A stretch of 64,000 nt of DNA, taken from the NCBI GenBank assembly GCA_965249175.1, contig OZ252227.1, positions 620,001-684,000 on the forward strand. The letters are read 5' to 3'. The translations under genes and the position numbers were made by a program. Origin of the DNA: CAZYFH01 sp965249175 (GTDB lineage Bacteria; Acidobacteriota; Vicinamibacteria; Vicinamibacterales; UBA8438). The notes beneath the pieces were generated by a model that was given only the letters and a program-made list of their open reading frames with translations, had not been told where the DNA came from and did no database searches. Of the stretch, positions 46,074 to 54,792 are shown piece by piece. Position 1 is the first letter of the stretch, and every line of letters begins with the position of its first letter.

Positions 46074-46142
46074 GCGCGACAGTGTAGTACGCGGGATCGA
46101 TCGTGTCGATCCCTAATAGGGACTTTCACCACGGGCTGCTAG
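44667..46142 (-). mobile_element. Complete insertion sequence (IS4/IS5-superfamily, IS1182-like)
   Basis: A single transposase gene is flanked by inverted ends CAGCCCGTGGTGAAA (44671-44685 and 46124-46138). CTAG on each side (44667-44670 and 46139-46142) is consistent with a four-base target duplication. It was inserted at the junction of the palindromic element at 44509-44668 and the 3-prime end of the peptidase gene. Removing one CTAG copy restores a continuous sequence. The exact IS family needs a database comparison. Confidence 0.82.
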
Positions 46143-47113
46143 TGCAATCTGTAGTTCCTTCTGTGCTCCTCCCATTCTTCATCCTCCGCGCGTTCCTCGT
46201 CCTCCCACCGTCGCCGTCGCGCGGCGCGTCGACGTCGGTGACGCCAGATCGCCACGAGTGACAACGCGGTCATCGCGCTCCACAACGTGTACGGGCTGGC
46301 TACGAACGTCAGCCACTCCTCCCAGCCGCCCGCGCTTCGCCAGAACAGGCGCGCGGCCCGCGACACGGTCGTTCCCGTGACCGTGATGAACGCCTGGTCG
46401 AACGTGTCGCCTGCCGCCACACGTGCGAGGATCGCGCGGACCGCGCCGGGGCCGAATCGCTGGAGGAGACTACGGACGAACGCGTGCGAGAGCACGTAGG
46501 CGCGTGCGGATTCACGACGACCTTCGCCGAACAGGCCCTCGAGCTCGGTGACCGAGACCTCGCCGGCCACCACGGTCTCCCAGATGAACCGTGACCGGTT
46601 CGCGAGACTCCAGCTCCGTTCAGCGGTGCTGGCGACTCCCTCGTTGAACCAGCGCGGGAGGCGCCCGCCGCCGGCAGCGCGCGCCGAGAGGATGTGGGCC
46701 ACCTCGTGGTGGACAACAACCTCGAGCGAGTCGTACGGATAGGTGCCGATCCGATCGGGGAACAGGACGATGAGATCGCGCCCGGCGTCCGCAAAGGCGG
46801 CGACCCAGGGCGCGGTGTCGCGCGCGATGCGGGAGCGTTCCAGCACCAGCACGACTCTAATCGCGCGCCCTGGGACCGTGAGCCCCGTGAGGCGCATCAC
46901 CGCGCCAAGCCGTCCCGCATCGAGCTGTCCGATGCGGTCGGCAACGTCGCTCAGGTCGTCCGGAGCCTCGACGACCAGCTCGGGCAACGCCGCCGGCTGC
47001 GCAAGGGCAGCGCTCGGCAGCCCGATTGATGCCCAGACGGCAAGCGTGATGATCGCGCCGCCAGTCGCCCAGGACAAAGACGAGGACGAGGACGAGGACC
47101 AGGATAAAGACAC
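46139..47113 (-). CDS. Membrane-anchored gluzincin peptidase (peptidase MA-like)
   Basis: The ~324-residue protein starts (GTG at 47113) with a serine-rich, hydrophobic leader (ATGGAIITLAVWASIGLPSA). The zinc motif HHEVAHIL follows near residue 135 and the downstream glutamate in RWFNEGVAST near 160. A C-terminal membrane helix (PYTLWSAMTALSLVAIW) precedes a highly charged Arg/Glu cytoplasmic tail. It is probably an envelope metalloprotease, though the substrate is unknown. The TAG stop lies in the CTAG at the IS border. Pre-insertion sequence would give the same stop, so the protein is probably not truncated. Confidence 0.78.
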   Translation of the reverse strand: MSLSWSSSSSSSLSWATGGAIITLAVWASIGLPSAALAQPAALPELVVEAPDDLSDVADRIGQLDAGRLGAVMRLTGLTVPGRAIRVVLVLERSRIARDTAPWVAAFADAGRDLIVLFPDRIGTYPYDSLEVVVHHEVAHILSARAAGGGRLPRWFNEGVASTAERSWSLANRSRFIWETVVAGEVSVTELEGLFGEGRRESARAYVLSHAFVRSLLQRFGPGAVRAILARVAAGDTFDQAFITVTGTTVSRAARLFWRSAGGWEEWLTFVASPYTLWSAMTALSLVAIWRHRRRRAARRRRWEDEERAEDEEWEEHRRNYRLH

Positions 47114-47151
47114 GCCGGGGCTCGGGGGGGTGCGGGGGCGCAGCCCCCGTC
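47114..47151. repeat. REP-like GC hairpin between HD-GYP and peptidase genes
   Basis: A hairpin CGGGGGC-GCA-GCCCCCG (47133-47149) follows a G-rich arm and is directly followed by TCTTAG, whose reverse supplies the TAA stop of the HD-GYP gene. The arrangement resembles the repeats at 26965 and 62115 (G-rich arm, hairpin, GTCTAA), so it is placed in the same family with divergence. It could attenuate transcription between the two genes. Confidence 0.5.
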
Positions 47152-48108
47152 TTAGATCACGAGTGAAGGGACTTCCATTTCGCCCTTCTTGAAGGCGACC
47201 AGGAAGGCCTCGACTACCTTTGGGTCGAACTCGGTGCCGGCGCCTTTCGTGAGGATCTCGCGAACCTCGAACGGCGACATGGCTTTGCGATACGGGCGGT
47301 CGCTGGTCAGCGAATCGAACACGTCCGCCACGGCGATGATGCGCGCCTCCATCGGGATGTCCTCGCCGTGTGTCGGGTGATATCCCGAGCCGTCGTACTT
47401 GTCGTGGTGCGACAGGATGATCGGCAGAATGCGGCGCAGTGATCCGCCGACCGGCTCGAGCATGGCGATGCCCTTCTCGACGTGCTTCTGCATCTCGATA
47501 AACTCGGATTCTGTCAGCCGCGCCGCCTTGTAGAGGATCTGGCGGCTGATGTCGAGCTTGCCGATATCGTGCAGGAGCGCAGACGCACGAATGTCCTCGA
47601 TGCGCTCCGAGTCCATCTCCAGCTGGGCGGCAATCTTCGTGGCGTAGACGGACACCCGATAAGAGTGATTTTCGGTGTATTTGTCCTTCGAGATGAAGTG
47701 CCGGAGGATCATCAAGATTCCGTGATAGGTCTCGCGCAGCTCCCTCAGCTGCGCGTCTTTGGCCTCGTAGAGCGTGCCCATCATGTAACCGGTCACGATG
47801 AGCGTGCCGCCCCACACCGCGATATCGAGCCACTCGCCACCCGGCATCGCCGCCTGGCCGGCCCCGGTGAAGGCGAAGATCAGGGGATTGAAGTAGACGA
47901 GCAGGACGACGATCAGGACGCTCGCCGTCGCGGTGAGTGTGGCGTGGCGCCGGCCGTACATGTAAGCGGAAAAGACGGTTGGCAGCGTATAGAACGCCAG
48001 CACCATCCGCTCGGCCGACACGAGGTTGATCAGGAGCGCGATGACGAACAGCGACAGAACGAGCCAGAGCTCCTTGTTGACGCGCTCGAGTTGCTGTTGT
48101 ACGGACAC
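47152..48108 (-). CDS. Membrane HD-GYP domain protein (cyclic-di-GMP phosphodiesterase-like)
   Basis: The 318-residue protein has about five membrane helices in the first 120 residues (LWLVLSLFVIALLINLV and following). An HD-GYP domain comes next with ALLHDIGKLDI near residue 190, the HD-GYP motif SHHDKYDGSGYHP near 240 and IIAVADVFDSLTSDRPYR near 260. HD-GYP enzymes hydrolyse cyclic di-GMP. The membrane part is a probable sensor. The GTG start follows a GGAGG-containing ribosome-binding sequence. It is upstream of the peptidase gene on the same strand. Confidence 0.88.
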   Translation of the reverse strand: MSVQQQLERVNKELWLVLSLFVIALLINLVSAERMVLAFYTLPTVFSAYMYGRRHATLTATASVLIVVLLVYFNPLIFAFTGAGQAAMPGGEWLDIAVWGGTLIVTGYMMGTLYEAKDAQLRELRETYHGILMILRHFISKDKYTENHSYRVSVYATKIAAQLEMDSERIEDIRASALLHDIGKLDISRQILYKAARLTESEFIEMQKHVEKGIAMLEPVGGSLRRILPIILSHHDKYDGSGYHPTHGEDIPMEARIIAVADVFDSLTSDRPYRKAMSPFEVREILTKGAGTEFDPKVVEAFLVAFKKGEMEVPSLVI

Positions 48109-48211
48109 GCTCGCCTCCGCCCTCTGGGGACCCTACGTCCTCGCCCGGACGGGGTCCGAGCAACACGCGAGGATCGGTTGCCGGGAGCGAAGCGAGCAGC
48201 CGTGCCAAATC

Positions 48212-48236
48212 CCCGGCCGGCAGCTTGCCGGCCGGG
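48212..48236. terminator. Strong GC hairpin upstream of the HD-GYP gene
   Basis: An 11-base perfect stem CCCGGCCGGCA pairs with TGCCGGCCGGG around GCT. It lies in the 160-base gap between the nitroreductase stop (48268) and the HD-GYP start, both on the minus strand. There is no U-tract, so it may be a factor-dependent terminator or a REP-type hairpin. Confidence 0.4.
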
Positions 48237-48267
48237 AGTCGGTCCGCGCTCGAATGTCGGGGCACCT

Positions 48268-48948
<681 letters not shown>

Positions 48949-48957
48949 ATCCCTCCC

Positions 48958-49245
48958 TCACTCCGGTCCGCCGCGCTCGAGGATGGCGACGGTGGCCCCG
49001 AGATGAGATTCGGGGGCGTCGGCAAACGCGCGCACGAGCGGATGGCGTTCGAGCGTAGCCTGGACGATACCGCGCTGCACTCCGGTGCCTCGGCCATGGA
49101 TGAGACGCACCTCGGTCACCCCGGCCTGGACCGCGGCTCGGACATACTCGTCGACGACGGACTTCACGTCGCGGGGTGAGAAGGCGTGGAGATCGAGCAC
49201 GCCGTCGATGGGCACGACCCGCGCGCTTCGGTCGTCACCGGTCAC
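48958..49245 (-). CDS. Smr-domain protein (MutS2 C-terminal-like)
   Basis: The 95-residue protein is a stand-alone Smr domain with the diagnostic VLDLHAFSPRDV near residue 16 and VRLIHGRGTGVQRG near 46. Smr domains are nucleases or nucleic-acid-binding modules. It begins with GTG three bases after the queF stop and ends nine bases before the nitroreductase start, implying one transcript. Confidence 0.85.
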   Translation of the reverse strand: MTGDDRSARVVPIDGVLDLHAFSPRDVKSVVDEYVRAAVQAGVTEVRLIHGRGTGVQRGIVQATLERHPLVRAFADAPESHLGATVAILERGGPE

Positions 49246-49248
49246 AGG

Positions 49249-49593
49249 TCATCGTTCGTAGGTGGCCGTGACCTCGGTGCTGATGCCGCCACGAACCGAG
49301 AACGCCCCCACGACCCTCATCCGACGGGGTTCACAGGCTGCGACCAGGTCGTCGAGGATCAGGTTCGTGACCTGCTCGTAGAAAATACCGCGATCGCGAA
49401 ATCCGGTCAGGTAGTACTTCAACGCTTTCAATTCGACACACCGTTTATCCGGCACATACGTGATGACGATCTCCCCGAAGTCCGGCAGACCGGTCTTGGG
49501 GCAGACGGAGGTAAACTCCGGACATCGGATCGCGATCTCGTAATCTCGCTCGGGCTTTGGGTTTGGAATCGTCTCGGGTAGGGGGTCCGCCAT
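49249..49593 (-). CDS. queF: NADPH-dependent preQ0 reductase (QueF)
   Basis: The 114-residue protein matches type I QueF, which reduces preQ0 to preQ1 in queuosine biosynthesis. The catalytic cysteine is in FTSVCPKTGLPDFGE near residue 30. A substrate glutamate lies in CVELKALKYYLTGFRDRGIF and the conserved C-terminal segment is VVGAFSVRGGI. No other queuosine gene is in the window. It heads a queF-smr-nitroreductase cluster. Confidence 0.92.
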   Translation of the reverse strand: MADPLPETIPNPKPERDYEIAIRCPEFTSVCPKTGLPDFGEIVITYVPDKRCVELKALKYYLTGFRDRGIFYEQVTNLILDDLVAACEPRRMRVVGAFSVRGGISTEVTATYER

Positions 49594-49658
49594 GTCGTGA
49601 TTCTAGCAAGGCGATAGCCGCGCCGCCGTTCGTCTCGGAGGGCGATTTGACAGAGTCA

Positions 49659-49687
49659 TTGACACCGGCATACCCGCGCGCTAGGAT
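49659..49687 (+). promoter_or_regulatory. Sigma-70-type promoter for the HU gene
   Basis: A consensus -35 TTGACA (49659-49664) is 17 bases from a -10-like TAGGAT (49682-49687). It is about 100 bases before the HU start, in the only clear non-coding stretch on that side. This is the best housekeeping promoter in the window. Confidence 0.6.
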
Positions 49688-49788
49688 ACGGCGCGTTTTC
49701 ATTAGGGTTTTCTTCCCCGCTACGGTCGTTCGCGCGCGCGGCCGAGTCGGCGGGTGCATTCAGCGCGCTTAGAGCCAGGGGGACGCCG

Positions 49789-50088
49789 ATGGCCGACGCC
49801 CGAAGAATGGGCAAGACGGAGCTTTTCTCACATTTCGCGGAGCGCTTCGATATCAAGCGCACACAAGCGAGGGAGTTCTTCGAGGAGCTTCAGCAGCTCT
49901 CGGAGAAAGAACTGAAGCGCTGTGGGGAATTCGTGCTTCCGGGAATGACAAAGCTTGTCGTTCAGAAGCGCAACGCGCGGATGGGGCGCAATCCCGCAAC
50001 TGGTGAAGCAATCAAGATTCCGGCCAAGACCGTCGTCAAGGCCCGTATCGCGAAACAGCTCAAAGACTCCGTGCTGCCTCGCAAGTAG
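49789..50088 (+). CDS. HU/IHF-family DNA-bending protein
   Basis: The 99-residue protein has the HU/IHF fold. It begins with MGKTELFSHFAERF, has LPGMTKLVVQKRNARMGRNPATGEAIKIPA (positions ~50-80, the DNA-binding arm with the RNPxTG signature) and ends VKARIAKQLKDSVLP. It bends DNA and organises the nucleoid. An AGGGGGA ribosome-binding sequence lies seven bases before the ATG, and a consensus-like promoter lies at 49659-49687. Confidence 0.93.
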   Translation: MADARRMGKTELFSHFAERFDIKRTQAREFFEELQQLSEKELKRCGEFVLPGMTKLVVQKRNARMGRNPATGEAIKIPAKTVVKARIAKQLKDSVLPRK

Positions 50089-50154
50089 GCGGTACCGCGG
50101 CTGTCCCGCGCCGTCGTCGGGGCTCTGGTCCTGGGCGGCGCGGGCGTGAGATCG

Positions 50155-50400
50155 TCACGCCAAGCCGGCACGTCTCGTCGCGAGCATCCGACTGTATACT
50201 GAGGCGGCGACGAGGTAGGCGATCTTCGACTCCAGCCCTTTGACGGAGTCGTCGTCCAGGATCACCCGGTCCTCCGGTCCCAGGATGACTTCCGACGAAA
50301 ACCGGCGTGCGCCGTGAATCGTCTGCGCCTCGTAGTAGCGCACGGCGTACTTCTGTTCCGCGACATCGACGTCACCTGTCTTGATGAGCCTGCGATACAT
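50155..50400 (-). CDS. Small hypothetical protein next to two-component remnant
   Basis: The 81-residue protein has no signal or membrane helix. A beta-rich first half (EQKYAVRYYEAQTIHGARRF) and an acidic middle with ILDDDSVKGLESKIAYLVAA suggest a compact soluble fold. A strong GGGGGGAAG precedes the ATG. It follows the histidine-kinase gene by 14 bases on the same strand, so co-expression is likely. No family is recognised. Confidence 0.6.
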   Translation of the reverse strand: MYRRLIKTGDVDVAEQKYAVRYYEAQTIHGARRFSSEVILGPEDRVILDDDSVKGLESKIAYLVAASVYSRMLATRRAGLA

Positions 50401-50414
50401 ACTTCCCCCCTTTT

Positions 50415-51251
50415 CTAGCTGGCGGCGACCGCGGCCGGAAATGGGCGCCTCGCCGTCTGTGGAAACTCGAGCGCGAACGTGGTCCCCTCGCCTACTTCGC
50501 TGTCCACCGCGATCGTGCCGTCGAGCTGCTCGACGATCTTCTTGGAGATCGCGAGTCCCAGCCCGAGACCGCGGCGCTTGGTCGTACTGAAATCTTTGAA
50601 GATCGCCGCCAGACGCTCTGGCGCAATGCCCAGTCCGGTGTCCGCGATGCTCACACGGACGGTCTCGCGGCGGATTTCGGTGGCAATGGTCACCGCGCCA
50701 CCCGGCGACGTCGCTTCGATCGCGTTGAGCATGAGATTGCGATAGACGCGGCCGAGCGCGAACATATCGCCGATGACGTATGGGCTCTCGGTGCTCAAGC
50801 TGGCGTCGAGTGTGACTCCGGCCGACTCTGCCAGCGGTTGAATCGATTCCAGCGCATCGCCCACCGAGCGGTTGACATCGACGGGAAAGTGCTCGAGCGG
50901 CATCGGTCGGGCCAGGTTGCGTAGGTCCTCGATGACGCGCTTGATCGTCGCGAATTCCCGATCGACCGTGCGACGAAACGTGTCCCGATACTCGGCATCA
51001 TCGAACAGCTTGACGATGAGCTTGCAGCTGTTGCCGATGTTCTGGATCGGGTGTGAGATGTCGTGGACCAGACCGGCGGCAACACGCCCGAACATCGCCT
51101 GCCGCTCCTGTTTCCGCACGTCGTCCTGCAGCTCCACCAGCTTGTCGGCCATGCCGTTGAAGGCCTCCCCGAGCTCGTGGAACTCGTCGGTGCCGGCGAT
51201 GCTGACGCGCTCGTCGAGCCGGCCGGCCGCGATGGACTGGGTGCCGCGCAT
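50415..51251 (-). CDS. Histidine kinase, HAMP-HisKA-HATPase part
   Basis: The 278-residue frame holds a HAMP domain (RGTQSIAAGRLDERVSIAGT), a phosphoacceptor helix with VAAGLVHDISHPIQNIG near residue 62, and an ATPase domain with NLMLNAIEATSP, VSIADTGLGIAPE and STTKRRGLGLGLAISKKIVE. It lacks the membrane and sensor part expected before HAMP. In-frame codons upstream continue as GYYWGRSFIRPILAL, so the natural gene began earlier. A TGA at about 51357 and the overlapping response-regulator frame block that. It is probably the 3-prime half of a broken gene. Confidence 0.75.
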   Translation of the reverse strand: MRGTQSIAAGRLDERVSIAGTDEFHELGEAFNGMADKLVELQDDVRKQERQAMFGRVAAGLVHDISHPIQNIGNSCKLIVKLFDDAEYRDTFRRTVDREFATIKRVIEDLRNLARPMPLEHFPVDVNRSVGDALESIQPLAESAGVTLDASLSTESPYVIGDMFALGRVYRNLMLNAIEATSPGGAVTIATEIRRETVRVSIADTGLGIAPERLAAIFKDFSTTKRRGLGLGLAISKKIVEQLDGTIAVDSEVGEGTTFALEFPQTARRPFPAAVAAS

Positions 51252-51753
51252 CAGCGCGAGGATCGGACGGATGAACGACCGGCCCCAGTAGTAGCCGATG
51301 CCGACCGTCGCCGCCGAGGACGAACTCGCGCTCGTTCTGATCGGCCACCTGCGCGCTCAGCGAGATGACCTGGCGGCTCAAGTCTTGGTGTTCCAACGCG
51401 TTGCGCACGAGCGAGCGCAATCCGTCGTAGTCGAATTCTTTCGTGATGTAGTGATAGGCGCCGGTCTTCATCGCCTGAACGGCCACTTCTACCTCGGTCA
51501 CCGCCGAGACCATGATCACCTCGACCAGGCTGTAGTTCTCGCGGACGATTTTCAGTACTTCGAGGCCGCCGATGCCCGGCAAGCGGACGTCGAGGAGCAT
51601 GAGGTCGACGTCCTCCTTCTTGAGGAGGGTCAGCGCCTCCTCTCCCGTGGCAGCGAGGAGCACTTTGTGGTCGCGCTTGAGGATGGCGCAGAGCGTGTCG
51701 CGCATCCCCTCGTCGTCGTCGGTGATCAGAACAGTTTTGGTCTTTAAACTCAT
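50998..51753 (-). pseudogene. Truncated response regulator (REC domain), out-of-frame into the kinase
   Basis: From the ATG at 51753 a full receiver domain is read (VLITDDDEGMRDTLCAILK, phosphoacceptor LMLLDVRLPGIGG, VIMVSAV, HYITKEFDYD). A linker QVISLSAQVADQNEREFV follows, of the kind that precedes AAA+ domains in NtrC-type regulators. After about 51315 the frame turns into arginine-rich nonsense that is the shadow of the kinase. The AAA+ and DNA-binding domains are missing. A deletion fusing regulator and kinase, or a frameshift in a hybrid protein, would explain this. Confidence 0.65.
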
Positions 51754-51959
51754 AGAGATAGGGGGAGCGAACCAGCATTGTAGGCACCCCGTTCGCAGGA
51801 TTGCAAGGAGACATACCCAGGCGGGATCAACTGCCATCATGGGTGCTCGATCTCGGATCACGGCCGCGGTGTAACATCCTCCTGCGCAGTGGATTAGGCG
51901 ATGTGAAGGTCGGCGCAGCTCAGATCTCGACTCCAAGACGGCTACGGCCCATCTGACTC

Positions 51960-53219
51960 ATGACGACCAACGTCCTGATGCCCCAGCTCGGCGAGTCGAT
52001 CGCGGAGGGCACCCTGGTTCGTTGGCTCAAACGCGTCGGCGACCGAGTGCATCGCGACGAGCCCCTCTTCGAGATTTCAACGGACAAAGTGGATGCCGAG
52101 GTGCCTTCGCCAGCGGCGGGCGTGCTGGCCGATGTGCGGGTGCAGGTTGGCGAGACCGTTCCCGTCGAGAGCGTCGTTGCGGTGATCGCCGACGGCGCCG
52201 ACGTTGACGATGACGATGCGGATGGCGCCGATGATGACGACCTAGCGCATCAGACTTCCCACGAGCCCGAGCGCACCTCGAGTGCGGGGCGGGCGCAGGA
52301 CGCGTCGGCCGGGACGCCGCGGTCGACCGGACCGCGCGGTCGAACCGTGTCCCCGGTTGTGCGCAAGCTGGCCCGCGAGCACGGCATCGACGTGGAGAGC
52401 GTGACCGGCACCGGGAGTGGCGGGCGGGTCACCAGAGGCGATCTGCTCAGTCACGTTGAGGCCGGCAGGGTCTCACGCAGTTCAACGGCGCCGTCGAGCG
52501 ACGGTGCCCACATCGACGCCGGGACCCGGCTGGAGGAGATGTCGGTCATGCGCCGGCAGATCGCGGAGCACATGGTGCTCAGTCGTCGCACGGCGGCGCA
52601 CGTCCACACCGTGTTCGACGTTGACTTGTCCCGTGTGCGGACATTGAGGGATCGGCGCCGAGCGGCCGAAGAGCGGGACGGCGCCCACCTGACCTACCTA
52701 TCGTTCATCGCCAAGGCGGTCACCGCGGCCATCGCCGAAGTGCCGGTCATCAACGCGTCGCTCAGCGAGGAGGGCACGCGCATCATCCACAGGGCCCATG
52801 TAAATCTGGGTATCGCGGTGGCGCTGGACCAGGGGTTGATCGTGCCGGTGATCCGCGAGGCGAACCTGAAGAGCCTCGTGGAGATGAGCCGCGCCATCGC
52901 CGATCTCGCGGAGCGTGCACGATCCAAGACGCTCGTGCCGGATGACGTCCGGGGTGGCACCTTCACGATCACCAATCCTGGCGCGTTCGGATCGATCTTC
53001 GGGCTACCGATCATCAACCAGCCGCAAGTCGCGATCCTCTGTGTCGGTGCCGTCGAGCGGCGACCCGTGGTCGTCGACGAGGCCGACACCATCGAAGTGC
53101 GGTCCCGCGCCTATCTTACGCTCGGCTTTGACCACCGTCTGATCGACGGCGCGGTGGCGGACCGCTTCATGATGACGGTCAAAACGAAGCTCGAGTCCTT
53201 CGACGCGGATCTCGTCTGA
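51960..53219 (+). CDS. Dihydrolipoamide acyltransferase (E2) of a 2-oxo acid dehydrogenase complex
   Basis: The 419-residue protein has a lipoyl domain (lipoyl-lysine in FEISTDKVDAEVPSP near residue 43), a long Asp/Ala linker and a peripheral-subunit-binding domain (VSPVVRKLAREHGIDVESV near 130). The catalytic core ends with LGFDHRLIDGAVADRF, carrying the HRxxDG active site. It serves a pyruvate, 2-oxoglutarate or branched-chain complex, but which one is unclear because E1 and E3 are not in the window. lipB follows after 13 bases, linking it to lipoylation. Confidence 0.92.
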   Translation: MTTNVLMPQLGESIAEGTLVRWLKRVGDRVHRDEPLFEISTDKVDAEVPSPAAGVLADVRVQVGETVPVESVVAVIADGADVDDDDADGADDDDLAHQTSHEPERTSSAGRAQDASAGTPRSTGPRGRTVSPVVRKLAREHGIDVESVTGTGSGGRVTRGDLLSHVEAGRVSRSSTAPSSDGAHIDAGTRLEEMSVMRRQIAEHMVLSRRTAAHVHTVFDVDLSRVRTLRDRRRAAEERDGAHLTYLSFIAKAVTAAIAEVPVINASLSEEGTRIIHRAHVNLGIAVALDQGLIVPVIREANLKSLVEMSRAIADLAERARSKTLVPDDVRGGTFTITNPGAFGSIFGLPIINQPQVAILCVGAVERRPVVVDEADTIEVRSRAYLTLGFDHRLIDGAVADRFMMTVKTKLESFDADLV

Positions 53220-53232
53220 GGATAGTCGGCAG

Positions 53233-53901
53233 GTGCAAGCCCCTCGGCTCGAGGTGCGGCGTCTCGGCGTCGTGCCCTACGCGGAGGCCGAGGAGCTACA
53301 GCGCCAGCTGGTGCGCCAACGGCAGGCAGGGCACGTGGGGGACCTCCTCCTCCTGCTCGAGCATCCGCACGTCATCACGCTCGGTGTCGCGGCGCGTCAC
53401 AGTCGCGCCAACGTGTTGGCGGGCCCCGGAGATCTGGAGCGCCGAGGTGTCGAGCTTCGCGACGTCCGGCGCGGTGGCGACGTGACCTATCACGGCCCGG
53501 GCCAACTGGTGGGCTATCCCGTGATCAGCCTGAAGCCAGACCGATGCGACGTTCATCGATACGTGCGCGACCTCGAGGAAACCCTGATTCGGACCGCGGC
53601 GCGCTTCGGTGTGGCAGCCACCCGGCGGTCGGGGTTGACCGGTGTGTGGGTCGGCGACGAGAAGCTCGGGGCGATCGGCGTCCGCCTATCGCGGTGGGTG
53701 ACCAGCCACGGGTTCGCGCTCAATGTCGCCACCGATCTCGACTATTTCGGCCTGATTCGTCCGTGCGGCCTGAGCCTGGTCGACCAGGGTGTGGCGTCGT
53801 TGGCGACCCTGACCCGCTGCCCGCCATCGGTCGGAGCGGTCGCTGACGTGGCGGCCGCTTGCTTCGCCGAGGTTTTCGGTCGGCGGATCGCACCGTCGTG
53901 A
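53233..53901 (+). CDS. lipB: Octanoyl-ACP:protein N-octanoyltransferase (LipB)
   Basis: The 222-residue enzyme transfers octanoate from ACP to lipoyl domains. It shows HPHVITLGVAA near residue 45, the signature RRGGDVTYHGPGQLVGYPVI near 78, the catalytic lysine region VGDEKLGAIGVRLSRWVTSH near 140 and the cysteine in LIRPCGLSLVDQG near 175. The start is GTG, 13 bases after the E2 gene it would modify. Confidence 0.94.
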   Translation: MQAPRLEVRRLGVVPYAEAEELQRQLVRQRQAGHVGDLLLLLEHPHVITLGVAARHSRANVLAGPGDLERRGVELRDVRRGGDVTYHGPGQLVGYPVISLKPDRCDVHRYVRDLEETLIRTAARFGVAATRRSGLTGVWVGDEKLGAIGVRLSRWVTSHGFALNVATDLDYFGLIRPCGLSLVDQGVASLATLTRCPPSVGAVADVAAACFAEVFGRRIAPS

Positions 53902-53915
53902 CCCGATACAGGCCA

Positions 53916-54764
53916 CTAGTCTCTCAGCGCGTTGTCGAGCTGTACTCGCTCGTGCGTGCTGAGCACGGGTTCGACGACGCGCGCAATGCCGAGGGTGTTG
54001 AGCTCGACCGGGACGGACGCCGCCCGGCGGGATATGCCGAGCTCCCCCTCGAGTACGGCGAAGCAGGCGGGCGTAAGGACGGTGCGGTCAACAAGGGATG
54101 CCGCAACTCGTCCGGCCGCAGCGGCGAGTGCGTACGGACCTAGGGGCCAGAGCCGCGTCGTGCGCTCGCGGACGCGCGCGAGTTGGGCCACCGGCAGCCG
54201 CTGCTCGAGGCTCAATCCGGCGACCGTCGCCTGGCTCCAGGGCACGACGGTGTGCCGCGGCGGGATCCCGAGGACCGTGAGCGCCACCTCTGACGCAGCA
54301 CATCCAACGTCGAGGGCCAGGATGGCCCGCAGCGCGGCGCGTAGCGCCTCCGGCGCCGAACCAAAAAGTCCCCGGCGGGGCACGCCGAGCTCCCGCACCC
54401 CGCGCTCGACGAGGCTGCAATGCGAGCCGCCGGCGCAGACGAGGACAGGACACCGACGGCCGCTGGCCAATCGCTCGATCAGTGCGAGTCCGGCGTCAGG
54501 CGCGTAGTCCGTGTCGTCTCCGCCTGCCGGCCCTGCGAGGATGACCACGTCCGCATCCGCCGCCGCCCCGACGTCGCCGGACGCGCTGACTACGGTCCGA
54601 AAACTCTGGACCGGCGCTGCTTGCTGAATATCGAGTGCCTTACCGGCGGCAATGTCACGCGCCTCGTCGATCAATCGCACCTCGCGAAACCTGTCGCGCG
54701 TCGCGATCGTGTGTGCGATCGCTCCGCCGAGCGTGCCCGACCCGAGGATGGCTACGACCGGCAT
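53916..54764 (-). CDS. Malate/lactate dehydrogenase-like protein with altered active site
   Basis: The 282-residue protein has the MDH/LDH Rossmann start AILGSGTLGGAIAHTIA and LIDEARDIAAGKALDIQQAAP. The active-site loop usually containing arginine is AGPAGGDDTDYAPD. The catalytic histidine motif (normally GHGD before xxVP) reads IPPRHTVVP, so the His position is Pro. It may therefore be a non-catalytic paralogue or use another chemistry. It is convergent with lipB and divergent from the SDR gene. Confidence 0.72.
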   Translation of the reverse strand: MPVVAILGSGTLGGAIAHTIATRDRFREVRLIDEARDIAAGKALDIQQAAPVQSFRTVVSASGDVGAAADADVVILAGPAGGDDTDYAPDAGLALIERLASGRRCPVLVCAGGSHCSLVERGVRELGVPRRGLFGSAPEALRAALRAILALDVGCAASEVALTVLGIPPRHTVVPWSQATVAGLSLEQRLPVAQLARVRERTTRLWPLGPYALAAAAGRVAASLVDRTVLTPACFAVLEGELGISRRAASVPVELNTLGIARVVEPVLSTHERVQLDNALRD

Positions 54765-54792
54765 GAAGCTCGCGGTATTCTAGTGCGGTCCA

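Noticed and set aside
46139..46160. Truncation of the peptidase gene by the insertion sequence
   Set aside because: Removing the IS and one CTAG restores the same TAG stop, so the gene probably ended there before insertion.
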